Positions 13,214-25,205 of a stretch of 64,000 bases of DNA are shown in pieces. Both the position numbers and the translations under genes were made by a program. The stretch covers positions 2,790,001-2,854,000 of the forward strand of contig JAQOTA010000052.1 in NCBI GenBank assembly GCA_029532415.1. The letters run 5' to 3'. Origin of the DNA: Marasmius tenuissimus. Lineage: Eukaryota > Basidiomycota > Agaricomycetes > Agaricales > Marasmiaceae. The notes beneath the pieces are model-generated. The model searched no databases. It saw nothing but the letters and a program-made list of their open reading frames with translations, and was not told the DNA's origin. Positions within the stretch are counted from its first letter, which is position 1; the number at the start of each line of letters is the position of its first letter.

Positions 13214-14721
13214 ATGGAGTTCGAAGTCGCAGACGGAGTGTTTCATACTTGGCAATATAAAGCCCACTATAGGTCCGATTCCCACTGCCCCGAGAGCATT
13301 ATGATCTCGCTCCCCGAGTCGAATGCCATCACGTTCCTCGAGGTGGTCTCCGTTTCGTTACTGTATGGTGAGCCCACACGTCGCGTTGTACCGCATTCAG
13401 CAGTCGGAACTTACAGTCGCCGTCAGGAATTAGCCTCGTCCTCTTCTTCAGCACAGTCCTGGAGCTACTACGCGCTCATCATGCTAACAAGAACATGCTC
13501 TTCATAGCCTTGATGTTTTTCATACTTTCAACAGTTGTGCGTTGCTCCGATTGACTCCCTGCGTTCAGTAGTACCCACCAAGTCCATTTTCAAGGCCGCT
13601 GCCACGAACTGTTACGGTATCATTACAGCGCACGAAAAGGTCGACGAATTGAGAGATGAGGCGCCTCCCCAGATGCCTGTCGGCCCAAATCCGGTTGTAG
13701 AATGGTACAAGTACACCCCGCTACCGGTGTTGGTATTATCGTACATCACATATACAAGTTCCGCGGTTCTCGCAGACGGAGTCCTAGTAAGACCATTCAT
13801 CTTCTTGTATCCATGTCATTCTCCCACTGAGTCGTTCCATGGCAGGTTTGGCGATGTTTCAGGGTATGGAACAACAAGCCTGTGGTCGCAGTCTTTCCGT
13901 GTCTCCTTTGGGTGGGTCTAGTGGGTGAGCACCTGCACAGTGATCTAGCCAGGCGTCCAATATTCACGAATCGACCTCCCAACTTATAGTCACCGCTCTA
14001 GGGAACATAATCGCTACGGCTGTACTTCAGCCAAAAACGGGGTCAATCGTTGTCGTGAAAGGATGGTTTCTTACCTTTCTCTTTCTATCTTTGGGCACGA
14101 ACCTCATTACCACTGGTGGGTTTTGTGGCTCCAGAGAATTCCACGATCCAATATTGAACTATTTCTACAGGCCTCATAGCGTTCAAACTATACGAAGAAA
14201 GCCTCGTGCATCGTTTGTCCACGTCGTTCATCAGGAGAATAGGCACGGTCATCCTCGAATCCGGTATCATGTACTCCGTGTCTCTCATTGTGAGCATAAC
14301 CATGTGCGGTATCAACGCACCGTATGGGAAAATATTCGTCGATATGGTGAGCACGGAGAGCCCACTTCTCGAGTCTCGACTTGCATCTCACGCCACCGCC
14401 TCTCCAAAGGTCAGCTGTATCATCCCAATCACCTTCTACCTGATTATTCTTCGCCTCAAAAGACGTCGGAGCACAGACATCGAGTACCAAACGACTTCTG
14501 GGTCAGTCACCTTCCCAGCGTCGAGCTTGCGTTTTAGTGCAGTCAGCGGTCGCGTTAGTCAAAGTCTCGGAGTCGGCAACTTGACGGAGTCGTGTGTCAT
14601 TGAAAGCTCCCTGACCACGGAAGACAGACTTCCCCCCGAGGTGCTGTCCTTGGATGAGGCGAGCGTGATAGAGCCTTCGTCAGAATCGAAGGAGAAGGAA
14701 TTGAAGGTGGCAACAGTCTGA
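13214..14721 (+). CDS. Orphan multi-pass membrane protein, N-terminal third possibly decayed
   Basis: From about 13590 the spliced frame is convincing: a soluble segment then LADGVL-VWRCFRVWNNKPVV, VFPCLLWVGLV, GNIIATAVL, FLFLSLGTNLITTG-LIAFKLYEE, ESGIMYSVSLIVSITMCG and IIPITFYLIILRLKRRR. Four short introns join these pieces. The pattern of about seven helices ending in a hydrophilic Ser/Glu-rich tail is common among Agaricomycete orphan membrane proteins of unknown function. Upstream, MEFEVADGVFHTWQYKAHY and LPESNAITFLEVVSVSLLYG fit the N-terminus, but the next helices lie in two other frames (PHVALYRIQQ, then GISLVLFFSTVLELLRA) with no clear splice sites. Either introns were missed or the gene is frameshifted. 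Stop at 14719-14721. Confidence 0.6.
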
Positions 14722-14894
14722 ATGATTTGTGCAAAATGTACTTATACTAATGTTAGACATGTGTAGCCTTTGTGTATCGGTATAACAGTTCATAACACAC
14801 GGTTCGAACTTGCGCTTCGTGGAAAGTAAATGAAACATCGGGAACGGAAAAGACCGAAGAATCCGGTCGTTCCTCGCGGTCGAAGGGCATGTTT

Positions 14895-16254
14895 TTATGC
14901 GCGACGGAGCTTCCGTGAGAGCATACTTCTTACAGAACTGAATCTCCGTGGTGGTGGCGAGGGTGTTTGAGCTATCATTGCTGTCGGGTCAAAGCCGATG
15001 GAAGGTGCAGCGCGGGAAGAGCACCGGCTTTCAGTCATGATGAGAGTATCATGAGGGCTGTTGTGTACGACCCGACGAGATAGGGCTTGACGTCTTCTTC
15101 TCCGGAGCATCCACAAAGCTACAAGTATGAGAATAGCGAGTACAACGATGTCTCCAACAATCAAGCCGGTATGTGTGCCATTACGGCTGTTCGAAGATGC
15201 AGTGGAAGGCGATGGTGTAATTGAGGGAGGATCCGTGCTGACCGTAGTCGTGTGCAGTAAAGTCGCCAGTTCAGAGGTGGACCCATAAGAAGAGACGGCA
15301 ATGACAGCGGTGGGGAGCAAAGAAGCGACTCCAATAGTCGCAGCTGTATCGAATGTGGGACTGCCATGATTGGTAGTAAGGTCGGGATGGACCTCGTCGT
15401 GACGTTCGGGGACTTCGCTCGGCGATACAGGGATTGTTGTGGGTGCATTTTGACCTCCTTGCCACTGGCCGCTAGTGCTATCGAGCGAAGTATTCGCAGA
15501 GCTACCGCCGTTTTCACCGTCGCTCTGGCTACTCTGCGGTCCGTTTCCTTGTTGTCCGCCTTGGTCCGCCCCACCACTGCCACTTGGCTGATTGCCCTGC
15601 TGTTGACCTGGCTGGCCATTTCCCTGCTGTTCGTTGCCGCCGTTATTCCCGCCCTGATTTGCTCCTCCCCGGCCACCTTTGTCACCCCCACCGGTCTGTC
15701 CTCCTCCCTGGCTGCCTTTGCCACCCCCTTGGCCCCCTTTGTTACCTCCTTGCCCGTTGCCACCCTGTGCACCACGACCAGGTGTACCATTCTGACCATA
15801 ATCTTGCCTCCTGTTGCCAACGTTGTTGACTGAAGTATTGGCAGTTTGACCGCCAGCTCCGTTGTTATCGTGGCTACCCTGTGGTCCATTCTGTTGCGGT
15901 CCCTCGCGCCGTCCATTTGGATTGCTACGCCCTCGTCGTTCGCCTTCTTTCATCCGACTGCCACTGCCTGTCTGATTATCGCCTCGAGACTTGAAGCCCT
16001 GGCTTCCATCTCCGGTTCCACTAACTCCATTTCCACCATTCTCACCGTCCAACCGGCCACACTGGCCACTCTCACCATTTCTGCCTCTATGCCATCGCCG
16101 CTGAGGAGCTTTACCAGGCCGCCTCTTCTCAAGGAGGTCCTGATGCTGCCACGGAGACGCAAATCAGCGTGAGTGCCTCAAAAACATACATACTAGCACT
16201 CACGGTATATGATTTGCTAAAAGAATGACTGAAGAGAGCGAAAGGCAGTTTCAT
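14895..16254 (-). CDS. Gly/Gln/Asn-rich single-pass membrane protein, paralogue 1
   Basis: Two exons: 16204-16254 encodes MKLPFALFSHSFSKSYT; intron 16146-16203; exon 14895-16145 carries the rest, starting HQDLLEKRRPGK; 433 residues in all. After the basic start comes about 200 residues of Gly, Gln, Asn and Ser (GGQGGGKGSQGGGQTGGG), a Ser/Thr/Pro stretch, one membrane helix at about residue 344-365 (VLAILILVALWML) followed by RRRRRQ, and a cytoplasmic-looking tail with NSPHDT, SSRAAPS, QTPSPPP and RSMLSRK. The layout of a long disordered outer part, one helix and a short tail recalls fungal wall-stress sensors, but no WSC or other known domain and no classical signal peptide is visible. Function unknown. 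Paralogue 2 lies 1 kb away in the same orientation. Confidence 0.8.
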
Positions 16255-17196
16255 CGCAGAGCGCAGGACCGGGAGAAATGGTGGGAGGTCGAGGGAAAGC
16301 ACATCATGCTCACGACTCTAGAAGAGATGCTGTTTCGTGAGCATCAGTTGCTGGGTTGATAGAACCTAAGGATGGCAATGTTGTATCGAGCTCTCAGCGT
16401 TGATCAAGACAGGGGCTCACCTGTTCGCGTCTCTTGATTGTTGATGTAGAACAACTATTGTGGGGTGTCGGACTGGGACTCCGGAGGGTTATGAAACCCC
16501 GAAGAAGATCGAAGATGTTGAATTCGTCGTCGATATTGGTCGTCCCACAAGGCCAGCTGATGGGCAGAGACTTAATGGGATCCCAACAGCCATTGATCTG
16601 ATTCACCAGAAGGCGAGGGAAAAGGTTCTGAAGAGATATGATCTTTAGTGAACGAGAAGGACCGAATGTGTATGAAACCTACCACGTATCCCTGGGGTAG
16701 GTAAATGGCTCTATTGGAAGGCATATACTCTAAGAGAAAGGCATGAAGAGATATCATAGGGCTAAGGAAAACGAGCTCATCGTGGTTCAAAGCCAAGGGG
16801 GAAGGAAGGATGTGAGGTACTGCCAACTGGTGGGAGGAACCGGCGTATCCGATGCCGTCACCATCACGATCCAGATTTTGATCAGTACTTACACGGTAAC
16901 TTAGGGCGCCAAAAATCTCAGTATGCACTGTAACTGAGGCTGATGGTGAGTCACTTGTAAGGGTAGCGAGGCTAATGAACTCGCTTCGATCGTTGTATCG
17001 CTAAATCGAGGTGAAAAAAGAATGGGGTAACAGCCTAAATACCTCTAGATACAGTATGTGGCACTTGGGAAGAGCACTAATGATGGCTCATAGGTACGCA
17101 TTCGAAGGGGGAAAAGAGAGAAGTAACAGTAACGAAATATGAGATAACTAAACTGTCAGTAATCGAAACGAAAGACTCGAAAATCTGGTGATTTGC
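16255..17196. other. Spacer between the two Gly-rich paralogues
   Basis: Holds the promoter of paralogue 1 and the 3' flank of paralogue 2 (both minus). A 118-codon minus frame at 16572-16928 has no recognised domain. Nothing else supported. Confidence 0.4.
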
Positions 17197-19933
17197 CTAG
17201 GAATGGGGTTTCGCCGATGACATGGATAACGAAGGAGGGTCAGCAAACGGATTTTGCTCCTCAGGAGGGTCGTCAAACGGATTAGAGAAAGTTTCTCGTC
17301 GAGCGGACGAGATACTGTTGTAAGAAACTGAATCCCAGTCGGATAGGCGACTGCGAGTACTAGCCGACGAACTCGAAAGGTTGGAGGTCATGCGGGACGT
17401 GCGACGGGTCTTTCGGGAGAGCATGCTTCGCACAAAGCTGAATCTCTGAGGCGGTGGCGGCGTGGGTGTCTGGGATACCATTGCCATGGGATTGAAGTGG
17501 ATAGATGATGCAGCACGAGAAGAAGGTCGACTTTCAATCATCATGGGAGTATCGTGAGGGTTGTTGAGTACGTCTCGACGAGATAGGGATCGGCGCCTCC
17601 TTCTCAGAATAACACAAAGAATTCCGAGAAGAAGGAGAACAGGAATAACGACAGCTGCAGCAATTACGCCTGGACGCACACCTTTGCGATTGTTGGAGGA
17701 TGAACCAAGCGGTGAGGGTGATGTAGTAGGAGTGGACGTTATCGGAATAAGAATCTCAGATGTGGTTGTAGAAAGGGACGTCATGGTAAAAAGAGGAGAG
17801 CCTGGACCATCATTCGTTACGAAGGTGCTGGTAGAAACGCTGACCGTGAAGGATGTAGAGTAGACCGTGTGAGGTTGAGGAGAGGGTGGCGATCCAGCTC
17901 CCGCAAGGACCGGTGGCGGGCCATCTCTCTCACCTCCACCCCTGGGTGGTGTTGTTGACGTGCTTTGACCTCCTTGCCCCCGGTCGCCAGCGTTGGTGGG
18001 TGAAGTGTTCGCAGAAGTATTGCCGTTTCCACTGTTATTCTGACTACCCTGCTGTCCGTTCTGTTGGGGTCCGTTCTGCTGCCCATTCCCTTGTTGTCCG
18101 CCTTGGTTCGTTCCACCACCACCACCTGTCGGACTGCCCTGTCCCTGACCTGTCTGGCCATTTCCCTGCTGTCCTCTGCCTCCATCCTGACCACCTCCCC
18201 TATCCCCGCCTTGATTCGCTCCGCCCGAGCCATTTTGGCCATTGCCAGGCTGCCCTCCTCCCTGGCCATTACTACCTTGATTGCCCTGTTGTTGACCTGA
18301 CTGGCCATTTCCCTGTTGGCCGCCTCCATTATTCCCGCTCTGATTGGGTGAACCATTTCCTCCTCCTTGACCACCCCTGTCACCTCCTTGGCTACCCTTG
18401 TCACCTCCCTGACCGCCCTTGTCGCCCCCTTGATTCGCTCCACCCGACCCGTTTTGGCCCCCGCCAGGCTGCCCTCCCTGGCCATTACCACCTGGATTGC
18501 CCTGTTGTTGACCTGGCTGGCCATTTCCCTGCTGTCCGCTGTCTCTGTCCCCACAGGGCAGTGGAAACCCTAACGTCCCTATGAGCTGACAGACGGGGCC
18601 GCCGCCGTTCTGGTTCTGATTACCATTGTTGCCTCCCTGTTGGCTACCTCCGTTACTCCCGCCTTGATTCGGTCCGCGATTGGGTGGATTATTTCCTCCT
18701 CCATTAGATGACCCATGTTGACTGCCGGTCTGTCCTGCTTGACCCCCCTTGTCGCCTTCTTGACCCGAACCTTCACCCTGGGACTGCCCATTTCCTCCTC
18801 CGTTCGGGCCCCCATTTGAACCTTTATCACCACTCCCACCACCACCAGACTGGCCCCCTTCTTGACCACCCTTGTCGTCTCCTTGGCCGCCCCTGTCACC
18901 ACCTTGATCCCGACCTCCATCCGGTGACCCGTTAGGATCCTTACCACCATCGCTAGGCGGTCCTCCTCCTCCTGAACCGTCCTTATCGCCTCCCGAACCA
19001 GCCTTGTCGCCTCCACCATCAGACTGACCATTTTCCTGTTCCTCTCCACCGCCGCCACCACTTGATCCCTGGCCGTTCGACGACCCTCCTTGATTCGGTG
19101 AACCGTTTCCGCCACCTGGCGAATCCTTTCCACCATCACCACCACCGCTGCCAGGTCCATTGCGATCGCCTTCACCCCCAGAGCCACCTAATGGACCTTC
19201 GCCTTTTCCACCATTCTGAGGACCACCACTACGATCCCCTTGGCCACCGTTCTTGTCGCCATTCGGGTCGCCCGTAGAACCGTGTCCGTCGCCTTGAGAG
19301 CCCTGGTTGCCATTGTCCTTTCCACCGCCTTCACCACCGCCTTCACCACCACCATTCTTGTCGCCGTTCGGACCGCCATGGCCCTGGCCCTGGCCGCTAC
19401 CTTGAGAGCCTTGGTTGTTACCACCAGCGCTTCCAGGTCCACTTCCATCGTTCTGAGGTTCACCAGAGTGCTGTTGAGAACCATTGTCGTTCCCGCCGCC
19501 ACCCTGAGAACCTTTTCCGGGATCGCCGCCACCACCACCACTCTTCCCACCGTCTGACTGCCCGCCTTGATTCCCAGCGCCGGCGCCGGTATCGTGGCTG
19601 CCACCACCACCAGGTGAGCCCTGTTGCGATTTGTCGCCGTTTGAGCCGTTTTGCTGGCCACCCTGTTGGTTGTTGCCGTTGTTCCCGGGACCGCCAGGAC
19701 CGTTATTGCCAGTACCTCCACCATCACCACCTTTATCACCACTACCATCACCTGCACCTCCGCCTCCACGCTCTCCTTCACCGCGCTGCCTCTTCTCAGG
19801 AAGATCCTGATGCTATCGTACGAGTCCAAGTCAGCTGACAGCACATACACCTCGCAGGTAACAAGTAACAGCAAAAGCTCACGGTATACGATTTGCTGAA
19901 CGAACGACTAGAAGGAACGAATGGCAGTCTCAT
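17197..19933 (-). CDS. Gly/Gln-rich single-pass membrane protein, paralogue 2 (long form)
   Basis: Exon 19883-19933 encodes MRLPFVPSSRSFSKSYT; intron 19813-19882 ends CGATAG; exon 17197-19812 begins HQDLPEKRQRGEGERGGGG. The frame was checked triplet by triplet: it has no stop over 2.6 kb, giving 888 residues. Because it lacks internal Met, other frames look like the longer ORFs here; they are shadows. The first 600 residues are repeats of GGDKGGQ, GGANQGG, QQGNGQ and similar; then a Ser/Thr part, one helix at about residue 732-754 (VVIPVLLLLGILCVIL), RRRRRSLSRR, and a tail with NNPHDT, SSRAASS, QTPTPPPP, RSMLSRK and NPFDDPPEEQNPFADPP. Shares start, intron position and tail blocks with paralogue 1, so a tandem duplication with repeat expansion is inferred. 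Confidence 0.82.
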
Positions 19934-21212
19934 CTTCTTCGAAACTGAGACTGAGACTGATAAAAAGGGGGATCAAGGGGGAAAGAATCTAAAAATCGCG
20001 CTCATGCGAGAGGAACGCTGTTGTTATAAGAGTAATCATTGTCAGGTCAGGTTTGATGGAACGATACGAATGTTGAATTGAACTCTCACCAGCGCTCCCA
20101 TAGACGCGCTCCCTTCATCGCGGTTCAGTTGTTCGCATCTATTGATATTTTGATAGAGACACACAACTGGTGTGAGAATGCCGGTCTGCAAGGGTTATAA
20201 TTGTATGACATCCCGAAGATAGAACGCAAGTTAGTAGGCCGAAAGAGGGAGAGATAACCTGAAGTCATCCTCCACTTGTAACGGTTGTTTGATAGAGTAG
20301 AATGCTGGCGGTGAGTTGTGCAGATCTCTAAGAATGTTGGATGCGCATGCAAGGCTTCATGCGTCACATAATGCAATGTGGTGGACTGATGCTTCGTTCG
20401 AAACACAATGATATTCATCGAAGACGCGCAACGATCATATGTAGTAACATAGTCGCCAGAACCATCTATTTGGAGTCATGTAGGTCAGTAGAATTGATTG
20501 ACCGTGTCAGCGGGACTCACAGGACAATTCAATCTTCCATATGTGCTCTCATCTTTTCATAACATTTTATGAAAGATACGAATCAGAAAAAACCACGGCC
20601 TTCACCTTTTGGGAGGTTATACTCCACCAACATCACTACGCGATGATTTTGCGGCTGAGAATCGTCGAGCTGAGCGTTGAAGCTAAGTTTGTGCGGTTAT
20701 TTTTGGAACTGAGAGCGGCCAGGCAGATATGCATGGTCATTTCAGCATGAGGAGTCGAGGAAACGGTAGGACGAGATGGAGGCGAGAGAACGTTGACAAT
20801 GACATCTGTCGCTCAGCTTAGGTCGATGATTTGCGGTAACCAGGCGTCGAGCGGAATGCTGGGGCTGAGAATGTGGGGCTATTCAAGGATTGAGAGCAAC
20901 GGGCTTGCATGGCTTCAGCATGTCGAATCAAGAAGTTGAGTGATGGTAGTTCGAGAAGAAGAACAATGTCAACGGTCATTGTCATCTGTTGGTTGCTCAG
21001 CTTCAGAGGGTCCGTGCGCATTCTCTCACGTACTGGGTAAGCGGGCCACTTTGCCCATTGTATCCCGGTGATCGGCAAAGACCATTGCAACAACCTCTCT
21101 TCCGTTCAGTCCTTGATGACGGCCCAACAAAATTGAGTTGGCATAGGGAAAACTTGATCTCAACGACCCTGACCACACTTGGACCACTCTCTCCCCAACA
21201 GTCACCACGACG
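19934..21212. other. Intergenic region
   Basis: Divergent promoter region between paralogue 2 (minus) and the glycosyltransferase gene (plus), about 1.3 kb. Several short frames on both strands lack coding signatures; nothing is supported. Confidence 0.4.
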
Positions 21213-23199
21213 ATGCCTCGACCACGGCCTCTAACCCAAACCGCAAATTCTCATTCAAGCGACTACGACTACGGCTTCCAATCTCAACTCACACCCCGTA
21301 CACCCCATTCCCGCTCTGGGAGAGCAGAAGAAGCACGCGGTCGAATCGAAATAGTCGATGAAGATGATGAAGACGAACTTCTCGAAGACGAAATGGGAAA
21401 CTTACAGCACGTACCTTTGTTAAGGTCTTCCGCCAGCGACAGTTTCCCAACGACCGGGTATCGAGGACGAGGAGACGACAACCCGACCGGAACTCGGACA
21501 AAAAAATTCGAAGGGCTCACTCTACAGACCATAGCGTCTAGGTTACCCGTGGTGATAGGAAGCATGGTAGCTGGCCTACTGCTCGTCCTACTCGTGGTGT
21601 CATATCAGCAGCCTGGGACTCTCGAAGAGTACATGGGCGCAGTCGCACCTTCAGCGGCGTCGGGCAATACGGACTTGACCAATTCGACTGGTTCGAATTC
21701 TTCGCATCTCGCTTCAGTCATCTCTTACGAGAACTACACCGCCTTTCCTTTGAAGCCCGAAGAGTACGTCAAGGAATGTGGCAAATTGGTCGGGGCATGG
21801 ATGGGCTCGCATGGAGACTATTGGGAGGCACCGAAGAAAGGAGCTCTGGATGTCGTGCATGATTCTGGACCAACCGTGTGCAATAGCACAATAACATACA
21901 TGCTGGGAGGCAAAGTTGGACTTATAGCGGATTTGGCATTAATGGCACAGGCTGCTGCATTGGCTCGAGAGGTGTGTTCTCATCTATCTCAACGGGTTCG
22001 AGAAACTCACTTCCTCCAGAGAAATAGAACTTTCCTTGTGGACGACACCTACTGGAACCGTGGCAAGTGAGCTCGCATTCTTTACAACTGGCTATACCAG
22101 ATTCTCATGCACATATTCTCAGATGGAAAGACCATTTCGAAGATGTTCGCGTAACGCAACCCGGCCCTGAACCCGATTGTCAAGCACCACCTCCCGAAGA
22201 ACTCGTGGCTTGTCCTCGGTCTGCAAGACATTGGGTACGTTCTCTGGGAAACCACACCGCGAAAAACATATTCACCATTCATTTGCAGGTCATCAACGCC
22301 GGCACGGCAAGATATCATTTCGGACACGGTTACCATGAACATTACGAAGACGCGTACGTCGCGAACCGCTCCTTCTAGACTCCCTGTCTCGACTCATAGG
22401 CTTTCTTCTACCCAGATACGGTCATAAACTCAACCGCGCCAAACCAATATACTACAGAGCTCTGGAGTCGCTCTCGACCACGATCCGTCCGAACGCGAAC
22501 AACAGGGACCTCATCACCGCCGCTCGCAAAGAGCTCTCCGAACTCTCCACAGATTACCTTTCCGTCCACATCCGTCGAGGAGACCACAAAGCATCATCAT
22601 GGAAGTACTCATCACCAGGTATCCAAGTCCCCATCGAAGAATTCGTCGACGCAACATTACAAACATGGAAGCGTCTCTCATTACCCGAATCTCAACCGTT
22701 GATATACATCGCGTCCGATTCACCTGCCGCTATTGCCGAGTTTTCGAAGCCCTTCGACAGGAGTGTCTGGACAACCTTCTCGCTCGCTCAGAGTCAAAAT
22801 GATCAACTCAAGGCATTAGCAAGTCCGGAGCAGTACTTCCAGAAGGACTTTGACAAGCTGTACACGTTGGATCAACGAATAAGTCTGACGAGAGGTGTCC
22901 TTGTGGATTTGGCGTTACTGAGTGGACTGTGGGGAGAGGGAGAAATCGAACCTCAAGCGGTTGTGTGCACAATTCCGTGAGTCGTTCTGCGTTGGGCTTC
23001 AATCTTCCCCCGTCCAACTAACTTGATCTTCTGTATAAGGTCTACGATCTGCAAGCTTTCTGCCGTCGGTCTCGGATGGACTCGTGCCTTTGGAGATGTC
23101 AATGACATGGGCGAGATTGACCAGGATCATAAGAGATGGGTCGAGATAGACGAGAAGGGCGCTATTGCTCCGATGTGGAGTGCGTACAATATGTTCTAA
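21213..23199 (+). CDS. Type II membrane glycosyltransferase-like protein (O-fucosyltransferase-like)
   Basis: Start ATG 21213. A cytosolic part of about 105 residues with an acidic run (IVDEDDEDELLEDE) precedes one membrane anchor (VVIGSMVAGLLLVLLVVSY), then a lumenal region with several N-glycosylation sequons. The catalytic part shows TITYMLGGKVGLIADLALMA, NRTFLVDDTYWN, INAGTARYHFGHGYHEHYEDA, LSVHIRRGDHK and PLIYIASDSPAAI; HIRRGDH is the typical GDP-fucose-binding block of the O-fucosyltransferase superfamily. Five introns of 45-65 bp keep the frame; the last joins VCTIP to STICKLSAVGLGW. End MWSAYNMF, TAA 23197-23199, about 560 residues. A Golgi or ER role in glycosylation is inferred; the true donor sugar is unproven. 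Confidence 0.82.
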
Positions 23200-23252
23200 G
23201 GCGGACCACAGGGATCTATTGGAAAATCATCGACTGTATTTTTAAACTAACA

Positions 23253-23829
23253 TCACTGAGTCGACACCAAGCCATCTAGTCTTAGGTCGTAAACAGTGAT
23301 CCGTCCGAAAAAATCTGAACTCTCCTCGAATGTGAGCTTCATGCTCTCTACGCCATTTTCGAGGGAGATAGTGTTCTCTTCCTGAGGGTTGAGATCAAAG
23401 GTTTGGCGTCGATTCACGTCTTCAGGGTATATGTTGGTGAAGAGCTTCCATTCTTTTGAACCTGAACCTTCTCTAACGTGTATCGCGCATCTTCGACCAA
23501 CAAATCCACCTTGAAATGTGATCGATATCGTCTTGGGTATCACTGGACTCGGAAAAGTGAGCTGGATGTATTGCGGTAGACCCTAACATCATTGTTGTCA
23601 ACTTGTAGCTCATAACAGAGAGAAAAGGTATTAGTAACTCACCTGTTGAGACGTCCAGCAAGTCTCTGGGTTATTGTCGATTAGATATTTCTTTCCGACT
23701 GACTTATCGAGCGTAGAACTGACTCTTTAGAAGACCATGAGCGTGACTTCAGACGTTTAGAACGTTGTTGACGAACTTGATTGCGATTTCCGGCGTCAGT
23801 AATGAACTCGTGGTGGTGGAGAACGGCAT
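23253..23829 (-). CDS. NR2C2AP (TRA16)-like protein
   Basis: Last exon encodes VIPKTISITFQGGFVGRRC, WKLFTNIYPEDVN and SMKLTFEESSDFFGRITVYDL. Upstream exons give VSSTLDKSVGKKYLIDNN, PETCWTSQQ and GLPQYIQLTFPSP. These match the nuclear receptor 2C2-associated protein family (galactose-binding-like beta sandwich, about 140 residues), whose animal member is a nuclear cofactor; a fungal role is not established. The likely start is the ATG at 23827-23829 (MPFSTTTSSLLTPEIAIKFV), but the exact first splice junction could not be fixed: a GT donor after NN leaves the frame one base off. Tail-to-tail with the glycosyltransferase gene, about 50 bp between stops. Internal intron 23589-23638 area is clear. 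Confidence 0.72.
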
Positions 23830-24014
23830 AGCAATGTGGAGAGAGGAGAGAGCTACTTGTGGGAACTTTGCGGCTTCACTGCCCTTTAATCATCGACCTC
23901 ATCGTCGAGCACCCCTACTGAACCATAACCAGCTCTTCGTCTCTCAAACTGTTCCACGAAATTCACTCACTCTTAAACTCGATATATCGAAGACCTCGTC
24001 GATTTCATTCCACA

Positions 24015-25205
24015 ATGCCCGAACAGTCACCCGCACCTCCTGCCTGGCTCTCGAAGTCCCAAAATCCTTCACACATTCAGTCCGCTCTGAGAACACTCAA
24101 ACAGCGTGAAGATACCCGTACACGCGCATCTTACGCATCCATACCCCAGAAAACAGGCCATTTACGCGCTCACCTTCAACACATCCCTCAATCAACTTCA
24201 GATTTCTATGCAGTCACTGTTGGATACGACGAGATAAACCAATACCGAAATCGATATGTCGATGTCGTTCCTTACGATAGAACACGCGTCGTCGTCAACC
24301 CACAAATGGCTTCTTGCGGTGGTGTCGGCGACGACGGAGCGTATCTAAACGCAGATTGGGTCTTGGAACGGTTCGGTGGGAAATGGTGGATCGCAATGCA
24401 GGCTCCGTTACCCAACACGTCTCATACGTTCTTGAGCTTGATCGCACGACCCGTATCACCCCCTTCATATCCTTCAGAATCACCCACTCGCGTGCGCACC
24501 GTCGTCCAACTTACCCAGAATCTCGAAGACGGCAGACGAAAAGCTCATCCTTACTTCCCAGAGACGGTCGGACAGACGATAATCATCCCACCAGAAGCTG
24601 ACTCTTTGGGACCCCCTCTACACGTCACGTTACTAGAGCAAGAGCACATCACAGAAGCTCGATGCATCCGGAGCACAGTTTCCTTCACCCGTGCCGGTAC
24701 ATTCTCGCCCCCACCCACGACAGAGACCAACATCGAGAACGAAACAGGTCCAGTCACGTTCAAACACCTGCTGTACCACGCTTGGCCCGATCGCGGAGTT
24801 CCACAGCCAGAGGACAGAGCGGGACTTCTCACTTTCGCTCGTCTGGTCGATCAAACAAATCGCCAACCTCTCTCACTCGACTCGGCCCCTGGTGTGCGCG
24901 GTGATCCTGATCCACCCATCGTCGTTGGTTGTTCCGCCGGTATAGGCAGAACAGGGTCGTTCATCGCTCTTTCGTCTCTTCTCAGGTCGCACGGGGTCCT
25001 CCAGCCACCTGCAATACAGGTCCCACCGTCGGTCCTGCCTCCATCTCCGCTCGGAGAGTTACCGGACTCGCTTAGAGACGATGAGGTGGTGCAGGAAGTT
25101 GATTCGTTGAGGGAGCAGAGACCTGGGATGGTTCAGAGACCGGAGCAGTTGGTTGTGATCTATGAGATCTTGTCAGCGGCGTTGAACTCACCCTCGCCCT
25201 CGTAG
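24015..25205 (+). CDS. Protein tyrosine phosphatase, single exon
   Basis: Classical PTP fold, 396 residues, no intron, unusual for this locus. Order: N-terminal helix region, RNRYVDVVPYDRTRV (substrate-recognition loop region), YLNADWV, WWIAMQAPLPNTSHTF, VQLTQNLEDGR, the WPD loop YHAWPDRGVPQPED, and the P-loop VVGCSAGIGRTGSF near residue 315 with nucleophile Cys and transition-state Arg both present; then RPGMVQRPEQLVVIYEIL, the conserved Q-loop. All catalytic residues are in place, except that the residue before the Cys, normally His in HCxxGxxRTG, is Gly here. An acid-loop Asp is present, so activity is likely. It ends about 350 bp from the end of P450 copy 1 (convergent). A broken copy lies at 61.4-61.7 kb. 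Confidence 0.9.
   Translation: MPEQSPAPPAWLSKSQNPSHIQSALRTLKQREDTRTRASYASIPQKTGHLRAHLQHIPQSTSDFYAVTVGYDEINQYRNRYVDVVPYDRTRVVVNPQMASCGGVGDDGAYLNADWVLERFGGKWWIAMQAPLPNTSHTFLSLIARPVSPPSYPSESPTRVRTVVQLTQNLEDGRRKAHPYFPETVGQTIIIPPEADSLGPPLHVTLLEQEHITEARCIRSTVSFTRAGTFSPPPTTETNIENETGPVTFKHLLYHAWPDRGVPQPEDRAGLLTFARLVDQTNRQPLSLDSAPGVRGDPDPPIVVGCSAGIGRTGSFIALSSLLRSHGVLQPPAIQVPPSVLPPSPLGELPDSLRDDEVVQEVDSLREQRPGMVQRPEQLVVIYEILSAALNSPSPS

Noticed and set aside
17817..19874. Long Val/Ala/Arg-rich open frames on both strands
   Set aside because: They are shadows of the Gly-rich reading frame, which is the only one continuous with the membrane helix and tail.
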